A DNA stretch of 64,000 nt from Euglena gracilis (Eukaryota > Euglenida > Euglenophyceae > Euglenales), in NCBI GenBank assembly GCA_039621445.1, contig CP154956.1, forward strand, positions 21,479,295 to 21,543,294, given 5' to 3'. The notes beneath the pieces were generated by a model. The model worked only from the letters and a program-made list of their open reading frames with translations. It made no database searches and was not told the origin of the DNA. Position numbers and translations under genes: made by a program. Position 1 is the first letter of the stretch. Each line of letters opens with the position of its first letter. Shown one piece after another: positions 1 to 14,100 of this stretch.

Positions 1-840
1 TCGATATCTGGATAGTTTTTGACATCCGCATTTTTTTTACACCCGTAGGCACTAATCCGGCGGGCACATCAAAGTAGCTATCCCGGGGAACATAACGGGA
101 ACCCCTGAACGGTTTCCAGTTTTGGGGTCAAATCATGGTTTCCCATGGGGCCATGGAGTGGGAACAGGTTGTACTGCCATTTGGGGTCTTCTTCCACAAC
201 TGTCGATATATGGATAGTTTTTTGACATCCGCATGTTTTTCACGACCGTAGGCACTAATCCGGCCGGCACATCAAAGTAGCTATCCCGGCGAACATAACG
301 GGAACCCCCGATCGGTTTCCAGTTTTAGGGCCAAATCATGGTTTCCCATGGGGCCATGTAAGGGGAGCAGGTTGTACTGCCATTTGGGGCCCTCTTCTAC
401 CCCACCACAGCTGCCGATATCTGGATAGTTTTTGACATCCGCATGTTTTTCACACCCGTAGGCACTAACCCGGCGGGCACATCAACGTAGCTATCCCGGG
501 GAACATAACGGGAACCCATGAACGGTTTCCAGTTTTGGGGTCAAATCATGGTTTCCCATGGGGCCGTGGAGTGGGAACAGGTTGTACTGCCATTTGGGGT
601 CTTCTTCCACAACTTTCGATATCTGGATAGTTTTTTGACATCCGCGTGTTTTTCTCACATGTAGGCACTAATCCGGCCGGCACATCAAAGTAGCTATCCC
701 GCGGAACATAACGGGAACCCCCGATCGATTTCCAGTTTTAGGGCCAAATCATGGTTTCCCATGGGGCCATGTAAGGGGAGCAGGTTGTACTGCCATTTGG
801 GGCCTTCTTCTACCCCTCCAAAACTGTCGATATCTGGATA
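1..840. repeat. Satellite A dimeric variant (about 413-bp period)
   Basis: Two monomer types alternate. One type has tgaacggtttcc instead of tgatcggtttcc, a ccatgga or ccgtgga change, and a shortened tcttccacaactgtcg (it lacks the usual acccctcc). The other type is full length with 'ttagggccaaatc'. The tgaacgg mark recurs at 106 and 519, a spacing of 413 bp (one full and one shortened monomer). The same variant marks reappear near 1770, 20680 and 21930. Confidence 0.7.
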
Positions 841-3041
841 GTTTTTAACATCTGCATGTTATTCACACCCGTAGGCAATACCCCGGCCGGCACATCAAAG
901 TAGCTATCCCGCTGAAAATAACGGGAACCCCCGATCGGTTTCCAGTTCTGGGGTCAAATCATGGTTTCCCATGGGGCCATGTAAGGGGAACAGGTTGTAC
1001 TGCAATCTTCTTCTACCCCTCCAAAACTGTCGATATCTGGATAGTTTTTTGACATCCGCATGTTTTTCTCACCCGTAGGCACTAATCCGGCCGGCACATC
1101 AAAGTAGCTATCCCGCGGAACATAACGGGAACCCCCGATCGGTTTCCAGTTTTGGGGTCAAATCATGGTTTCCCATGGGGCCATGTAAGGGGAACAGATT
1201 GTACTGCCATTTGGGGCCTTCTTCTACCCCTCCAAAACTGTCGATATCTGGATAGTTTTTTGACATCCGCATTTTTTTCTCACCTGTAGGCACTAATCTG
1301 GCCGGCACATCAAAGTAGCTATCCCGCGGAACATAACGGGAACCCCCGATCGGTTTCCAGTTTTGGGGTCAAATCATGGTTTCCCATGGGGCCGTGTAAG
1401 GGGAACAGGTTGTACTGCCGTTTGGGGCCTTCTTCTACCCCTCCAAAACTGTCGATATCTGGATACTTTTTTAACACCCGCATGTTTTTCACACCCGCAG
1501 GCACTAATCCGGCCGGCATTTCAACGTAGCTATCCCGCGGAACGTAACGGGAACCTCCGATCGGTTTCCAGTTCTGGGGTCAAATCATGGTTTCCCATGG
1601 GGCCATGTAAGGGGAACAGTTTGTACTGCCATTTGGGGCCCTCTTCCACCCTACAAAACTGTCGATATGGATAGGTTTTGGACATCCGCATGTTTTTCAC
1701 ACCCGTAGGCACTAATCCGGCCGGCACATCAAAGTAGCTATCCCGGGGAACATAACGGGAACACCTGAACGGTTTCCAGTTTTGGGGTCAAATCATGGTT
1801 TCCCATGGGGCCATGGAAGGGGAACAGGTTGTACTGCCATTTGGGGCCTTCTTCCACAACTGTCGATATCTGGATAGTTTTTTGACATCCGCGTGTTTTT
1901 CACACATGTAGGCACTAATCCGGCCGGCACATCAAAGTAGCTATCCCGGGGAACATAACGGGAACCCCGATCGGTTTCCAGTTTTAGGGCCAAATCATGG
2001 TTTCCCATGGGGCCACGTAAGGGGAACAGGTTGTACTGCCATTTGGGGCCTTCTTCTACCCCTCCAAAACTGTCGATATCAGGATAGTTTTTTGACATCC
2101 GCATGTTTTTATCACCCGTAGGCACTAGTCGGCCGGCACATCAAAGTAGCTATCGCGCGGAACATAACGGGAACCCCCGATCGGTTTCCAGTTTTGGGGT
2201 CAAATCATGGTTTCCCATGGGGCCATGTAAGGACTACAGGTTGTACTGCCATTTGGGGCCTTCTTCTACCCCTCAAAAACTGTCGATATCTGGATAGTTT
2301 TTTGACAACCGCATGTTTTTCTCACCCGTAGGCACTAATCCGGCCGGCACATCAAAGTAGCTATCCCGCGGAACATAACGGGAACCCCCGATCGGTTTCC
2401 ATTTTTGGGGTCAAATCATGGTTTCCCATGGCGCCATGTAAGGGGAACATGTTGCACTGCAATTTGGGGCCCTCTTCCACCCCTCCAAAACTGTCGATAT
2501 CTGGATAGTTTTTTGACATCCGCATGTTTTTCACACCCCTAGGCACTAATCCGGCCGGCACATCAATGTGGATATCCCGGGGAACATAACGGAAACCCCC
2601 GATCGGTTTCCAGTTTTGGGGTCGAATCATAAGGGGAACAGGTTTTACTGCCATTTGAGGCCCTCTTCCATCCGTCCAAAACTTTCCACATCTGGATAGT
2701 TTTTTGACATCCGCATGTTTTTCACACCCCTAGGCACTAATCCGGCCGGCACATCAATGTAGATATCCCGGGGAACATAACGGGAACCCCCGATCGGTTT
2801 CCAGTTTTGGGGTCCAATCATTGTTTCCCATGGCCATGTAAGGGGAACAGGTTTTACTGCCATTTGCGGCCCTCTTCCACCCCTCCAAAACTTTCGAGAT
2901 CTGGATAGTTTTTTTACATCCGCATGTTTTTCACACCCCTAGGCACTAATCCGGCCGGCAAATCAATGTAGCTATCCCGGGGAACATAACGGGAACCCCC
3001 GATCGGTTTCCAGTTTTGGGGTCGAATCACGGATTCCCATT

Positions 3042-3966
3042 TTCTACATTGATTTGCCGGCCGGATTAGTAACTACGGGTGTGAAAAATATGCGGATGTC
3101 AAAAAACTATCCAGATATCGACAGTTTTGGAGGGGTGGAAGAGGGCCCCAAATGGCAGTACAACCTGTTCCCCTTACATGGCCCGACGGGATACCATGAT
3201 TTGACACCAGAACAGGAAACCGATCGGGAGTTCCCGTTATGTTTCCCGGGATAGCTACTTTGATGTGCCGGCCGGATTAGTGCCTACGGTCGTGAAAAAC
3301 ATTCGGATGTCAAAAACCTATCCAGATATCGACAGTTTTGGAAACCATGATTCAACCCCAAAACTGGAAACCGATCGGGGGTTCCCGTTATGTTCCCCGG
3401 GATAGCTACTTTGATGTGCCGGCCGGATTAATGCCTAGGGGTGTGAAAAACTTGCGGATGTTCAAAAAACTATCCAGATATCGAACGTTTTGGAGGGATG
3501 GAAGAGGGCCGCAAACGGCAGTAAAACCTGTTCCCCTTACATGGACCCATGGGAAACCATGATTCGACCCCAAAACTGGAAACCGATCGGGGGTTCCCGT
3601 TATGTTCCCCGGGATAGCTACTTTAATGTGCCCGCCGGATTAGTGCCTACGGATGTAAAAAACGTGCGGATGTCAAAAAACTATCCTGAGATCGACAGTT
3701 TTGGAGGGGAGGAAGAGGGCCCCAAATGGCAGTAAAACCTGTTCCCCTTACATGGCCCCATGGGAAACCATGATTCGACCCCAAAACTGGAAACCGATCG
3801 GGGGTTCCCGTTATGTTCCCCGGGATATCTACATTGATGTGCCGGCCGGATTAGTGCCTAGGGGTGTGAAAAACATGCGGATGTCAAAAAACTATCCAGA
3901 TATCGAAAGTTTTGGAGGGATGGAAGAGGGCCGCAAATGGCAGTAAAACCTGTTCCCCTTACATGG
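3042..3966 (-). repeat. Inverted segment within satellite A (about 925 bp)
   Basis: Reading + strand, the array runs in one orientation up to 'ggattcccat' at 3040. From about 3042 it runs as the reverse complement (gccggccggattagtgcct..., ctatccagatatcgacag...). It flips back at about 3966, where 'acatggctatacggggg' joins the two orientations. The inverted piece holds about 4.4 monomers, one of them a short deletion copy near 3330-3350. Both junctions are abrupt and fall at different monomer phases, so this is a real inversion or inverted insertion and not drift. Confidence 0.93.
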
Positions 3967-4225
3967 CTATACGGGGGAACATAACGGGAACCCCCGATCG
4001 GTTTCCAGTTTTGGGGTCGAATCATGGATTCCCATGGGGCCATGTAAGGGGAACAGGTTGTACTGCCATTTGGGGCCCTCTTCCACCCCTCCACAACTGT
4101 CGATATCTGGATAGTTTTTTTGACATCCGCACGTTTCTCACACCTGTAGGCACTAATCCGTCCGGCAAATCAATGTAGCTATCCCGGGGAACATAACGGG
4201 AACCCCCGATCGGTTTCCAGTTTTG

Positions 4226-6245
4226 GGGTTGAATCATGGTTTCCAAAACTGTCGATATCTGGATAGGTTTTTGACATCCGCATGTTATTCACGACCGTAG
4301 GCACTAATCCGGCCGGCACATCAAAGTAGCTATCCCGGGGAACATAACGGGAACCCCCGATCGGTTTCCAGTTTTGGGGTCAAATCATGGTTTCCCAAGG
4401 GGCAATGTAAGGGGAACAGGTTGTACTGCCATTTGGGGCCCTCTTCCACCCCTCCAAAACTGGCGATATCTAGATAGTTTTTTGACATTCCAGTTTTGGG
4501 GTCGAATCAGTTTCCAAAACTGTCGATATATCTGCGAACGGTTTCCAGTTTTGGGGACAAATCATGGTTTCCCATGGGGCCATGTAAGGGGAACAGGTTG
4601 TACTGCCATTTGGGGCCCTCTTCCATCCCTCCAAAACTTTCGACATCTGGATAGTTTTTTGACATCCGCATGTTTTTCACACCCATAGGCACTAATCCGG
4701 CGGGCACATCAAAGTAGCTATCCCGGGGAACATAACGGGAACCCCCGATCGGTTTCCAGTTTTGGGGTCAAATCATGGTTTCCCATGGGGCCATGTAAGG
4801 GGAACGGGTTGTACTGCCATTTGGGGCCCTCTTCCACCCCTCCAAAACTGTCGATATGTGGCTAGTTTTTTGACATTCGCATGTTTTTCACACCCCTAGG
4901 CACTAATCCGGCTGGCACATCAAAGTAGCTATCCCGGAGAACATAACGGGAACCCCCGATCCGTTTTCAGTTTTGGGGTTGAATCATGGTTTCCAAAACT
5001 GTCGATATCTGGATCGGTTTTTGACATCCGCATGTTTTTCACGACCGTAGACACTAATCCGGCCGGCACATCAAAGTAGCTATCACGGGGAACATAACGG
5101 GAACCCCCGATCCGTTATCAGTTTTGGGCTCGAATCGTTTCCAAAACTGTCGATATCTGGACATGTTTTTGACATCCGCATGTTTTTCACGACCGTAGGC
5201 ACTAGTCCGGCCGGCACATCAAAGTAGCTATCCTGGGGAACGTAACGGGAACCCCCGATCGATTTCCGGTTTTGGGGTCAAATCATGGTTTCGCATGGGG
5301 CCATGTAAGGGGAACGGGTTGTACTGCCATTTGGGGCCCTCTTCCACCCCTCCAAAACTGTCGATATCTGGCTAGTTTTTTGACATTCGCATGTTTTTCA
5401 CGACCGTAGGCACTAATCCGGCCGGCACATCAAAGTAGCCATCCCGGGGAACATAATGGGAACCCGCGATCGGATTCCAGTTTTGGGGTCGAATCTTGGT
5501 TTCCAACACTGTCGATATCTGGTAGGTTTTTGACATCCGCATGTTTTTCACGACCGTAGGCACTAGTCCGGCCGGCACATCAAAGTAGCTATCCTGGGGA
5601 TCGTAACGGGAACCCCCGATCGGTTTCCGGTTTTGGGTCAAACCATGGTTTCCCATGGGGCCATGTAAGGGGAACAGATTGTACTGCCATTTGGGGCCCT
5701 CTTCCATCCCTCCAAAACTTTCGATATCTGGATAGGTTTTTGACACCCGCATGTTTTTCAGGACCGTAGGCACTAATCCGGCCGGCACATCAAAGTAGCT
5801 ATCCCGGGGAACATAATGGGAACCCCCGATCGGTTTCCAGTTTTGGTGTCGAGTCGTGGTTTCCAAAACTGTCGATATCTGGATAGGTTTTTGACATCCG
5901 CATGTTTGTCACACCTGTAGGCACTAATCCGGCCGGCACATCAAAGTAGCTTTCCCGGGGAACGTAACGGGAACCCCCGATCGGTTTCCGGTTTTGGGGT
6001 AAAATCATGGTTTCCCATGGGGCCATGTAAGGGGAACAGGTTGTACTGCCATTTGGGGCCCTGTTCCACCTCTCCAAAACTGTCGATATCTGGAAAGTTT
6101 TTTGACATCCGCATGTTTTTCACACCCCTAGGCACTAATCTGGCCGGCACATCAAAGTATCTATCCCGGGGAACATAACGGGAACCCCCGATCGGTTTCC
6201 AGTTTAGGGGTTGAATCATGGTTTCCAAAACTGTCGATATCTGGA
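4226..6245. repeat. Zone rich in short deletion monomers of satellite A
   Basis: Several monomers here lack about 65-70 bp: the block from 'catggggccatg' to 'cacccctc' is missing, so 'catggtttcc' joins directly to 'aaaactgtcgatatc'. Such joins occur near 4240, 4990, 5131, 5502, 5860 and 6225, and in inverted form near 3340. The ends share the bases tcc (gtttcc / cctcc), consistent with a microhomology deletion that later spread through the local array. Full-length copies alternate with the short ones. Confidence 0.85.
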
Positions 6246-8860
6246 TAGGTTTTTGACATCCGAATGTTTTTCACGACCGTAGGCACTAATCCGGACGGCT
6301 CATCAAAGTAGCTATCACGGGGAACATAACGGGAACCCCCGATCGGTTTCCAGTTTTGGGGTCAAATCATGGTATCCCGTCGGGCCATGTAAGGGGAACA
6401 GGTTGTACGGAACACATTGTACTGCCATTTGGGGCCCTCTTCCAACGCTCCAAAACTGTCGATATCTGGATAGTTTTTTGACATCCGGATGTTTTTCACA
6501 CCCGTAGGCAATAATCCGGCCGGCACATCAAAGTAGCTATCCCGCGGAACATAACGGGAACCCCCGATCGGTTTCCAGTTTTGGGTCAAATCATGGTTTC
6601 CCATGGGGCCATGCAAGGGGAATAGGGTTGTACTGCATATTTGGGGCCCTCTTTCACCCCTCCAAAACTGTCGATATCTGGATAGTTTTTTAACACCCGC
6701 GTGTTTTTCACACCCGTAGGCACTAATCCGGCCGGCACATCAAAGTAGCTGACCCGCGGAACATAACGGGAACCCCCGATAGGTTTCCAGTTTTGGGGTC
6801 AAATCATGGTTTCCCATGGGGCCATGTAAGGGGAACAGGTTGTACTGCCATTTGGGGCCCTCTTCCACCGCTCCAAAACTGTCGATATCTGGATATTTTT
6901 TTGACATCCGAATGTTTTTCACACCCGTAGGCACTAATCCGGCCGGCACATCAAAGTAGCTATCCCGCGGAACATAACAGGAACCCCCGATCGGCTTCCA
7001 GTTTTGGGGTCAAATTATGGTTTCCCATGGGGCCATGTAAGGGGAAAAGGTTGTACTGCCATTTGGGGCCCTCTTCCACCCCTCCAAAACTGTCGATATG
7101 TGGATAGTTTTTTGACACCCGCGTGTTTTTCACACCCGTAGGCACTAATCCGGCCGGCACATCAACGTAGCTATCCCGCAGAACGTAACGGGAACCCCCG
7201 ATAGGTTTCCAGTTTTGGGGTCAAATCATGGTTTCCCATGGGGCCATGTAAGGGGAACAGGTTGTACTGCCATTTGGGGCCCTCTTCCACCCCTCCAAAA
7301 CTGTCGATGTGTGGATAGTTTTTTGACACCCGCATGTTTTTCACACCCCTAGGCACTAATCCGGCCAGCACGTCAAAGTAGCTATCCCGGGGAACATAAC
7401 GGGAACCCCCGATCGTTTTCCAGATTTGGGGTCAAATCATGGTTTCCCATGGGGCCATGTAAGGGGAACAGGTTGTACTGCCATTTGGGGCCCTCTTCTA
7501 CCCCACAACAACTGCCAGTATCTGGATAGTTTTTTAAAATCCGCATGTTTTTCACACACGTAGGCACTATTCCGGCCGGCACATCAAAGTAGCTATCCCG
7601 GGGAACATAACGGGAACCCCCGATCGGTTTCCAGGTTTGGGGTCAAATCATGGTTTCTCATGGGGCCATGTAAGGGGAACAGGTTGTACTGCCATTTGGG
7701 GCCCTCTCACACCCCTCCAATACTGTCGATGTCTGGAGAGTTTTTTTGACATCCGCGTGTTTTTTAAGACCCGTAGGCACTAATCCGGCCGGCACATCAA
7801 AGTAGCTATCCCGGGGAACATAACGGGGACCCCCGATCGGTTTCCAGTTTTGGGGTCAAATCATGGTTTCCCATGGGGCCATGTAAGGGGAACAGGTTGT
7901 ACTGCCATTTGGGGCCCTCTTCTACCCCACCACAACTGCCGATATCTGGATAGTTTTTTGACATCCGCGTGTTTTTCACACCCGTAGGCACTAATCCGGC
8001 CGGCACATCAAAGTGGCTATCCCGGGGAACATAACGGGAACCCCCGATCGGTTTCCAGTTTTGGGGTCAAATCATGGTTTCCCATGGGGCCATGTAAGGG
8101 GAACAGGTTGTACTGCCATTTGGGGCCCTCTTCTACCCCACCACAACTGCCGATATCTGGATAGTTTTTTGACATCCGCGTGTTTTTCACACCCGTAGGC
8201 ACTAATCCGGCCGGCACATCAAAGTGGCTATCCCGGGGAACATAACGGGAACCCCCGATCGGTTTCCAGTTTTGGGGTCAAATCATGGTTTCCCATGGGG
8301 CCATGTAAGGGGAACAGGTTGTACTGCCATTTGGGGCCCTCTTCCACCCCTCCAAAACAGTCGATATATGGATAGTTTTTTGACACCAGCATGTTTTTCA
8401 CACCCGTAGGCACTAATCCGGCCGGCACATTAAATTTACTATCCCGCGGAACATAACGGGAACCCCCGATCGGTTTCCAGTTTTGGGGTCAAATCATGGT
8501 TTCCCATGGGACCATGTAAGGGGAAGAGGTTGTACTGCCATTTGGGGCCCTCTTCCACCCCTCCAAAACTGTCGATATGTGGATAGTTTTTTGACACACG
8601 AATGTTTTTCACACCCGTAGGCACTAAGCCGGCCGGCACATCAAAGTAGCTATCCCGGGGAACATAACGGGAACCCCCGATCGGTTTCCAGTTTTGGGGT
8701 CAAATCATGGTTTTCCATGCGGCCATGTAAGGACAACAGGTTGTACTGCCGTTTGGGGCCCTCCTCCACCCATCCAAAACTGTCGATATAAGGATAGTTT
8801 TTTGACATCCGCATGCTTTTCACACCCGTAGGAACTAATCCGGCCGGCACATTAAATTAG

Positions 8861-9071
8861 CTATCCCGGGGAACATAGCGGGAACCCCCGATCGGTTTCC
8901 AGTTTTGGGGGCAAATCGTGGTTTCCCATGGGGCCATGTAAGGGGAACAGGTTGTACTGCCATTTGGGGCCCTCTTCTACCCATCCAAAACTGTCGATAT
9001 CTGGATAGTATTTTGACATACTCGTGTTTTTCACACCCGTAGGCACTAATCCGGCCAGCACATCAAAGTAG
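8861..9071. repeat. Satellite A marker monomer, left copy
   Basis: This monomer carries private changes: 'gatagtattttgacatactcg' in place of 'gatagttttttgacatccgc', and 'gggggcaaatc' in place of 'ggggtcaaatc'. The same set recurs at 17721-17931, so the two copies bracket the higher-order-repeat region. Confidence 0.8.
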
Positions 9072-9704
9072 CTATCCCGGGGAACATAACGGGAACCCCC
9101 GATCGGTTTCCAGTTTTGGGGCCAAATCATGGTTTCCTATGGGGCCATGTAAGGGGAACAGGTTGTACTGCCATTTGCGGTCCACTTGTACCCCGCCACA
9201 ACTGACGATATCTGGATAGTTTTTTGACATCCGCATGTTTTTCACACCCGTAGGCACTAATCCGGCCGGCACATCAAAGTAGCTATCCCGGGGAACATAA
9301 CGGGAACCCCTGATCGGTTTCCAGTTTTGGGGCCAAATCATGGTTTCCCATGGGGCCATGTAAGGGGAACAGGTTGTACTGCCATTTGGGGCCCTCTTCC
9401 ACCCCTCCAAAACTGTCGATATCTGGATAGTTTTTTGACATCCGCATGTTTTTCACACCCGTAGGCACTAATCCGGCCGGCACATCAAAGTAGCTATCCC
9501 GGGGAACATAACGGGAACCCCCGATCGGTTTCCAGTTTTGGGGCAAAATCATGGTTTCCCATGGGGCTATGTAAGGGGAACAGGTTGTACTGCCATTTGG
9601 GGACCTCTTCTACCCCACCACAACTGCCGATATCTGGATAGGTTTTTGACATCCGCATGTTTTTCACACCCGTAGGCACTAATCCGGCCGGCACATCAAA
9701 GTAG
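9072..9704. repeat. Early C-D-A trimer of the satellite A higher-order repeat
   Basis: Three successive monomers (9072, 9283, 9494) carry marks of classes C (ggtccactt.taccccgcc, actgacgatatc), D (cccctgatcgg or ggggccaaatc marks) and A (ctgccgatatctggatagg, ggggcaaaatc) in the same order as the main array further right. They are slightly more diverged than the copies at 11180-17509 and look like a precursor or outlying copy. Confidence 0.7.
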
Positions 9705-10757
9705 CTATCCCGGGGAACATAACGGGAACCCCCGATCGGTTTCCAGTTTTGGGGTCAAATCATGGTTTCCCATGGGGCCATGTAAGGGGAACAGGTTGTA
9801 CTGCCATTTGGGGCCCTCTTCCACCCCTCCAAAACTGTCGATATCTGGATAGTTTTTTGACTTCCGCATGTTTTTCGCACGCGTAGGCACTAATCCGGCC
9901 GGCACATCAAAGTAGCTATCCCGGGGAACATAACGGGAACCCCCGATCGGTTTCCAGTTTTGGGGTCAAATCATGGTTTCCCATGGGGCCATGTAAGGGG
10001 AACAGGTTGTACTGCCATTTGGGGCCTCTTCCACCCCTCCAAAACTGTCGATATCTGGATAGTTTTTTGACATCCGCATGTTTTTCACACCCGTAGGCAC
10101 TAATCCGGCCGGCACATCAAAGTAGCTATCCCGGGGAACATAACGGGAACCCCCGATCGGTTTCCAGTTTTGGGGTCAAATCATGGTTTCCCATGGGGCC
10201 ATGTAAGGGGAACAGGTTGTACTGCCATTTGGGGCCCTCTTCCACCCCTCCAAAACTGTCGATATCTGGATAGTTTTTTGACATCCGCATGTTTTTCACA
10301 CCCGTAGGCACTAATCCGGCCGGCACATCAAAGTAGCTATCCCGGGGAACATAACGGGAACCCCCGATCGGTTTCCAGTTTTGGGGTCAAATCATGGTTT
10401 CCCATGGGGCCATGTAAGGGGAACAGGTTGTACTGCCATTTGGGGCCCTCTTCTACCCCACCACAACTGCCGATATCTGGATAGTTTTTGACATCCGCAT
10501 GTTTTTCACACCCGTAGGCACTAATCCGGCCGGCACATCAAAGTAGCTATCCCGGGGAACATAACGGGAACCCCCGATCGGTTTCCAGTTTTGGGGTCAA
10601 ATCATGGTTTCCCATGGGGCCATGTAAGGGGAACAGGTTGTACTGCCATTTGGGGCCCTCTTCCACCCCTCCAAAACTGTCGATATCTGGATAGTTTTTT
10701 GACATCCGCATGTTTTTCACACGCGTAGGCACTAATCCGGCCGGCACATTAAAGTAG
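9705..10757. repeat. Near-consensus satellite A monomers
   Basis: Five consecutive monomers are almost identical to each other and to the overall majority sequence. Small indels in two of them change the spacing to 421 bp per pair. This is the least diverged stretch outside the higher-order repeat. Confidence 0.75.
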
Positions 10758-11179
10758 CTATCCCGGGGAACATAACGGGAACCCCCGATCGGTTTCCAGT
10801 TTTGGGGTCAAATCATGGTTTCCCATGGGGCCATGTAAGGGGAACAGGTTGTACTGCCATTTGGGGTCCACTTCTACCCCGCCACAACTGTCGATATCTG
10901 GATAGTTTTTTGACATCCACATGTTTATCTCGCCGGTAGGCACTAATACGGCCGGCACATTAAAGTAGCTATCCCGGGGAACATAACGGGAACCCCCGAT
11001 CGGTTTACAGTTTTGGTGTCAAATCATGGTTTCCCATGGGGCCATGTAAGGGGAACAGGTTGTACTGCCATTTGGGGCCCTCTTCCACCCCTCCAAAACT
11101 GTCGATATCTGGATAGTTTTTTGACATCCGCATGTTTTTCACACCCGTAGGCACTAATCCGGCCGGCACATCAAAGTAG

Positions 11180-14100
11180 CTATCCCGGGGAACATAACGG
11201 GAACCCCCGATCGGTTTCCAGTTTTGCGGCAAAATCATGGTTTCCCATGGGGCCATGTAAGGGGAACAGGTTGTACTGCCATTTGGGGACCTCTTCTACC
11301 CCACCACAACTGCCGATATCTGGATAGGTTTTTGACATCCGCATGTTTTTCACACCCGTAGGCACTAATCCGGCCGGCACATCAAAGTAGCTATCCCGGG
11401 GAACATAACGGGAACCCCCGATAGGTTTCCAGTTTTGGGGTCAAATCATGGTTTTCCATGGGGCCATGTAAGGGGAACAGGTTATACTGCCATTTGGGGC
11501 CCTCTTCCACCCCTCCACAACTGTCGATATCCGGATAGTTTTTTGACGTCCGCGTGTTTTTCACAAACGTAGGCACTAATCCGGCCAGCACATCACAGTA
11601 GCTATCCCGGGGAACATAACGGGAACCCCCGATCGGTTTCCAGTTTTGGGGTCAAATCATGGTTTCCCATGGGGCCATGTAAGGGGAACAGGTTGTACTG
11701 CCATTTGGGGTCCACTTCTACCCCGCCACAACTGACGATATCTGGATAGTTTTTTGACATCCGCATGTTTTTCACACCCGTAGGCACTAATTCGGCCAGC
11801 ACATCAAAGTAGCTATCCCGGGGAACATAACGGGAACCCCTGATCGGTTTCCAGTTTTGGGGCCAAATCATGGTTTCCCATGGGGCCATGTAAGGGGAAC
11901 ATGTTGTACTGCCATTTGGGGCCCTCTTCCACCCCTCCAAAACTGTCGATATCTGGATATTTTTTTAACATCCGCGTGTTTTTCACACCCGTACGCACTA
12001 ATCCGGCCGGCACATCAAAGTAGCTATCCCGGGGAACATAACGGGATCCCCCGATAGGTTTCCAGTTTTGGGGTCAAATCATGGTTTTCCATGGGGCCAT
12101 GTAAGGGGAACAGGTTGTACTGCCATTTGGGGCCCTCTTCCACCCCTCCACAACTGTCGATATCCGGATACTTTTTTGACGTCCGCGTGTTTTTCACACA
12201 CGTAGGCACTAATCCGGCCAGCACATCAAAGTAGCTATCCCGGGGAACATAACGGGAACCCCCGATCGGTTTCCAGTTTTGGGGTCAAATCATGGTTTCC
12301 CATGGGGCCATGTAAGGGGAACAGGTTGTACTGCCATTTGGGGTCCACTTCTACCCCGCCACAACTGACGATATCTGGATAGTTTTTTGACATCCGCATG
12401 TTTTTCACACCCGTAGGCACTAATTCGGCCAGCACATCAAAGTAGCTATCCCGGGGAACATAACGGGAACCCCTGATCGGTTTCCAGTTTTGGGGCCAAA
12501 TCATGGTTTCCCATGGGGCCATGTAAGGGGAACATGTTGTACTGCCATTTGGGGCCCTCTTCCACCCCTCCAAAACTGTCGATATCTGGATAGTTTTTTA
12601 ACATCCGCGTGTTTTTCACACCCGTACGCACTAATCCGGCCGGCACATCAAAGTAGCTATCCCGGGGAACATAACGGGAACCCCCGATCGGTTTCCAGTT
12701 TTGGGGCAAAATCATGGTTTCCCATGGGGCCATGTAAGGGGAACAGGTTGTACTGCCATTTGGGGACCTCTTCTACCCCACCACAACTGCCGATATCTGG
12801 ATAGGTTTTTGACATCCGCATGTTTTTCACACCCGTAGGCACTAATCCGGCCGGCACATCAAAGTAGCTATCCCGGGGAACATAACGGGAACCCCCGATA
12901 GGTTTCCAGTTTTGGGGTCAAATCATGGTTTTCCATGGGGCCATGTAAGGGGAACAGGTTATACTGCCATTTGGGGCCCTCTTCCACCCCTCCACAACTG
13001 TCGATATCCGGATAGTTTTTTGACGTCCGCGTGTTTTTCACAAACGTAGGCACTAATCCGGCCAGCACATCACAGTAGCTATCCCGGGGAACATAACGGG
13101 AACCCCCGATCGGTTTCCAGTTTTGGGGTCAAATCATGGTTTCCCATGGGGCCATGTAAGGGGAACAGGTTGTACTGCCATTTGGGGTCCACTTCTACCC
13201 CGCCACAACTGACGATATCTGGATAGTTTTTTGACATCCGCATGTTTTTCACACCCGTAGGCACTAATTCGGCCAGCACATCAAAGTAGCTATCCCGGGG
13301 AACATAACGGGAACCCCTGATCGGTTTCCAGTTTTGGGGCCAAATCATGGTTTCCCATGGGGCCATGTAAGGGGAACATGTTGTACTGCCATTTGGGGCC
13401 CTCTTCCACCCCTCCAAAACTGTCGATATCTGGATATTTTTTTAACATCCGCGTGTTTTTCACACCCGTACGCACTAATCCGGCCGGCACATCAAAGTAG
13501 CTATCCCGGGGAACATAACGGGAACCCCCGATCGGTTTCCAGTTTTGGGGCAAAATCATGGTTTCCCATGGGGCTATGTAAGGGGAACAGGTTGTACTGC
13601 CATTTGTGGCCCTCTTCTACCCCACCACAACTGCCGATATCTGGATAGGTTTTTGACATCCGCATGTTTTTCACACCCGTAGGCACTAATCCGGCCGGCA
13701 CATCAAAGTAGCTATCCCGGGGAACATAACGGGAACCCCCGATAGGTTTCCAGTTTTGGGGTCAAATCATGGTTTTCCATGGGGCCATGTAAGGGGAACA
13801 GGTTGTACTGCCATTTGGGGCCCTCTTCCACCCCTCCACAACTGTCGATATCCGGATACTTTTTTGACGTCCGCGTGTTTTTTACACACGTAGGCACTAA
13901 TCCGGCCAGCACATCAAAGTAGCTATCCCGGGGAACATAACGGGAACCCCCGATCGGTTTCCAGTTTTGGGGTCAAATCATGGTTTCCCATGGGGCCATG
14001 TAAGGGGAACAGGTTGTACTGCCATTTGGGGTCCACTTCTACCCCGCCACAACTGACGATATCTGGATAGTTTTTTGACATCCGCATGTTTTTCACACCC

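Noticed and set aside
5372-5866. 164-codon minus-strand frame in satellite A
   Set aside because: It is produced by short monomers and indels that bring frames into register; the protein simply repeats the monomer translation.
8017-8217. Repeated 66-codon open frame (MPAGLVPTGVKN...) on the minus strand of nearly every satellite A monomer
   Set aside because: The 211-bp period shifts frame from copy to copy, most differences between copies change the amino acid, and open frames also occur on the other strand. There is no known domain. It is a by-product of the repeat.
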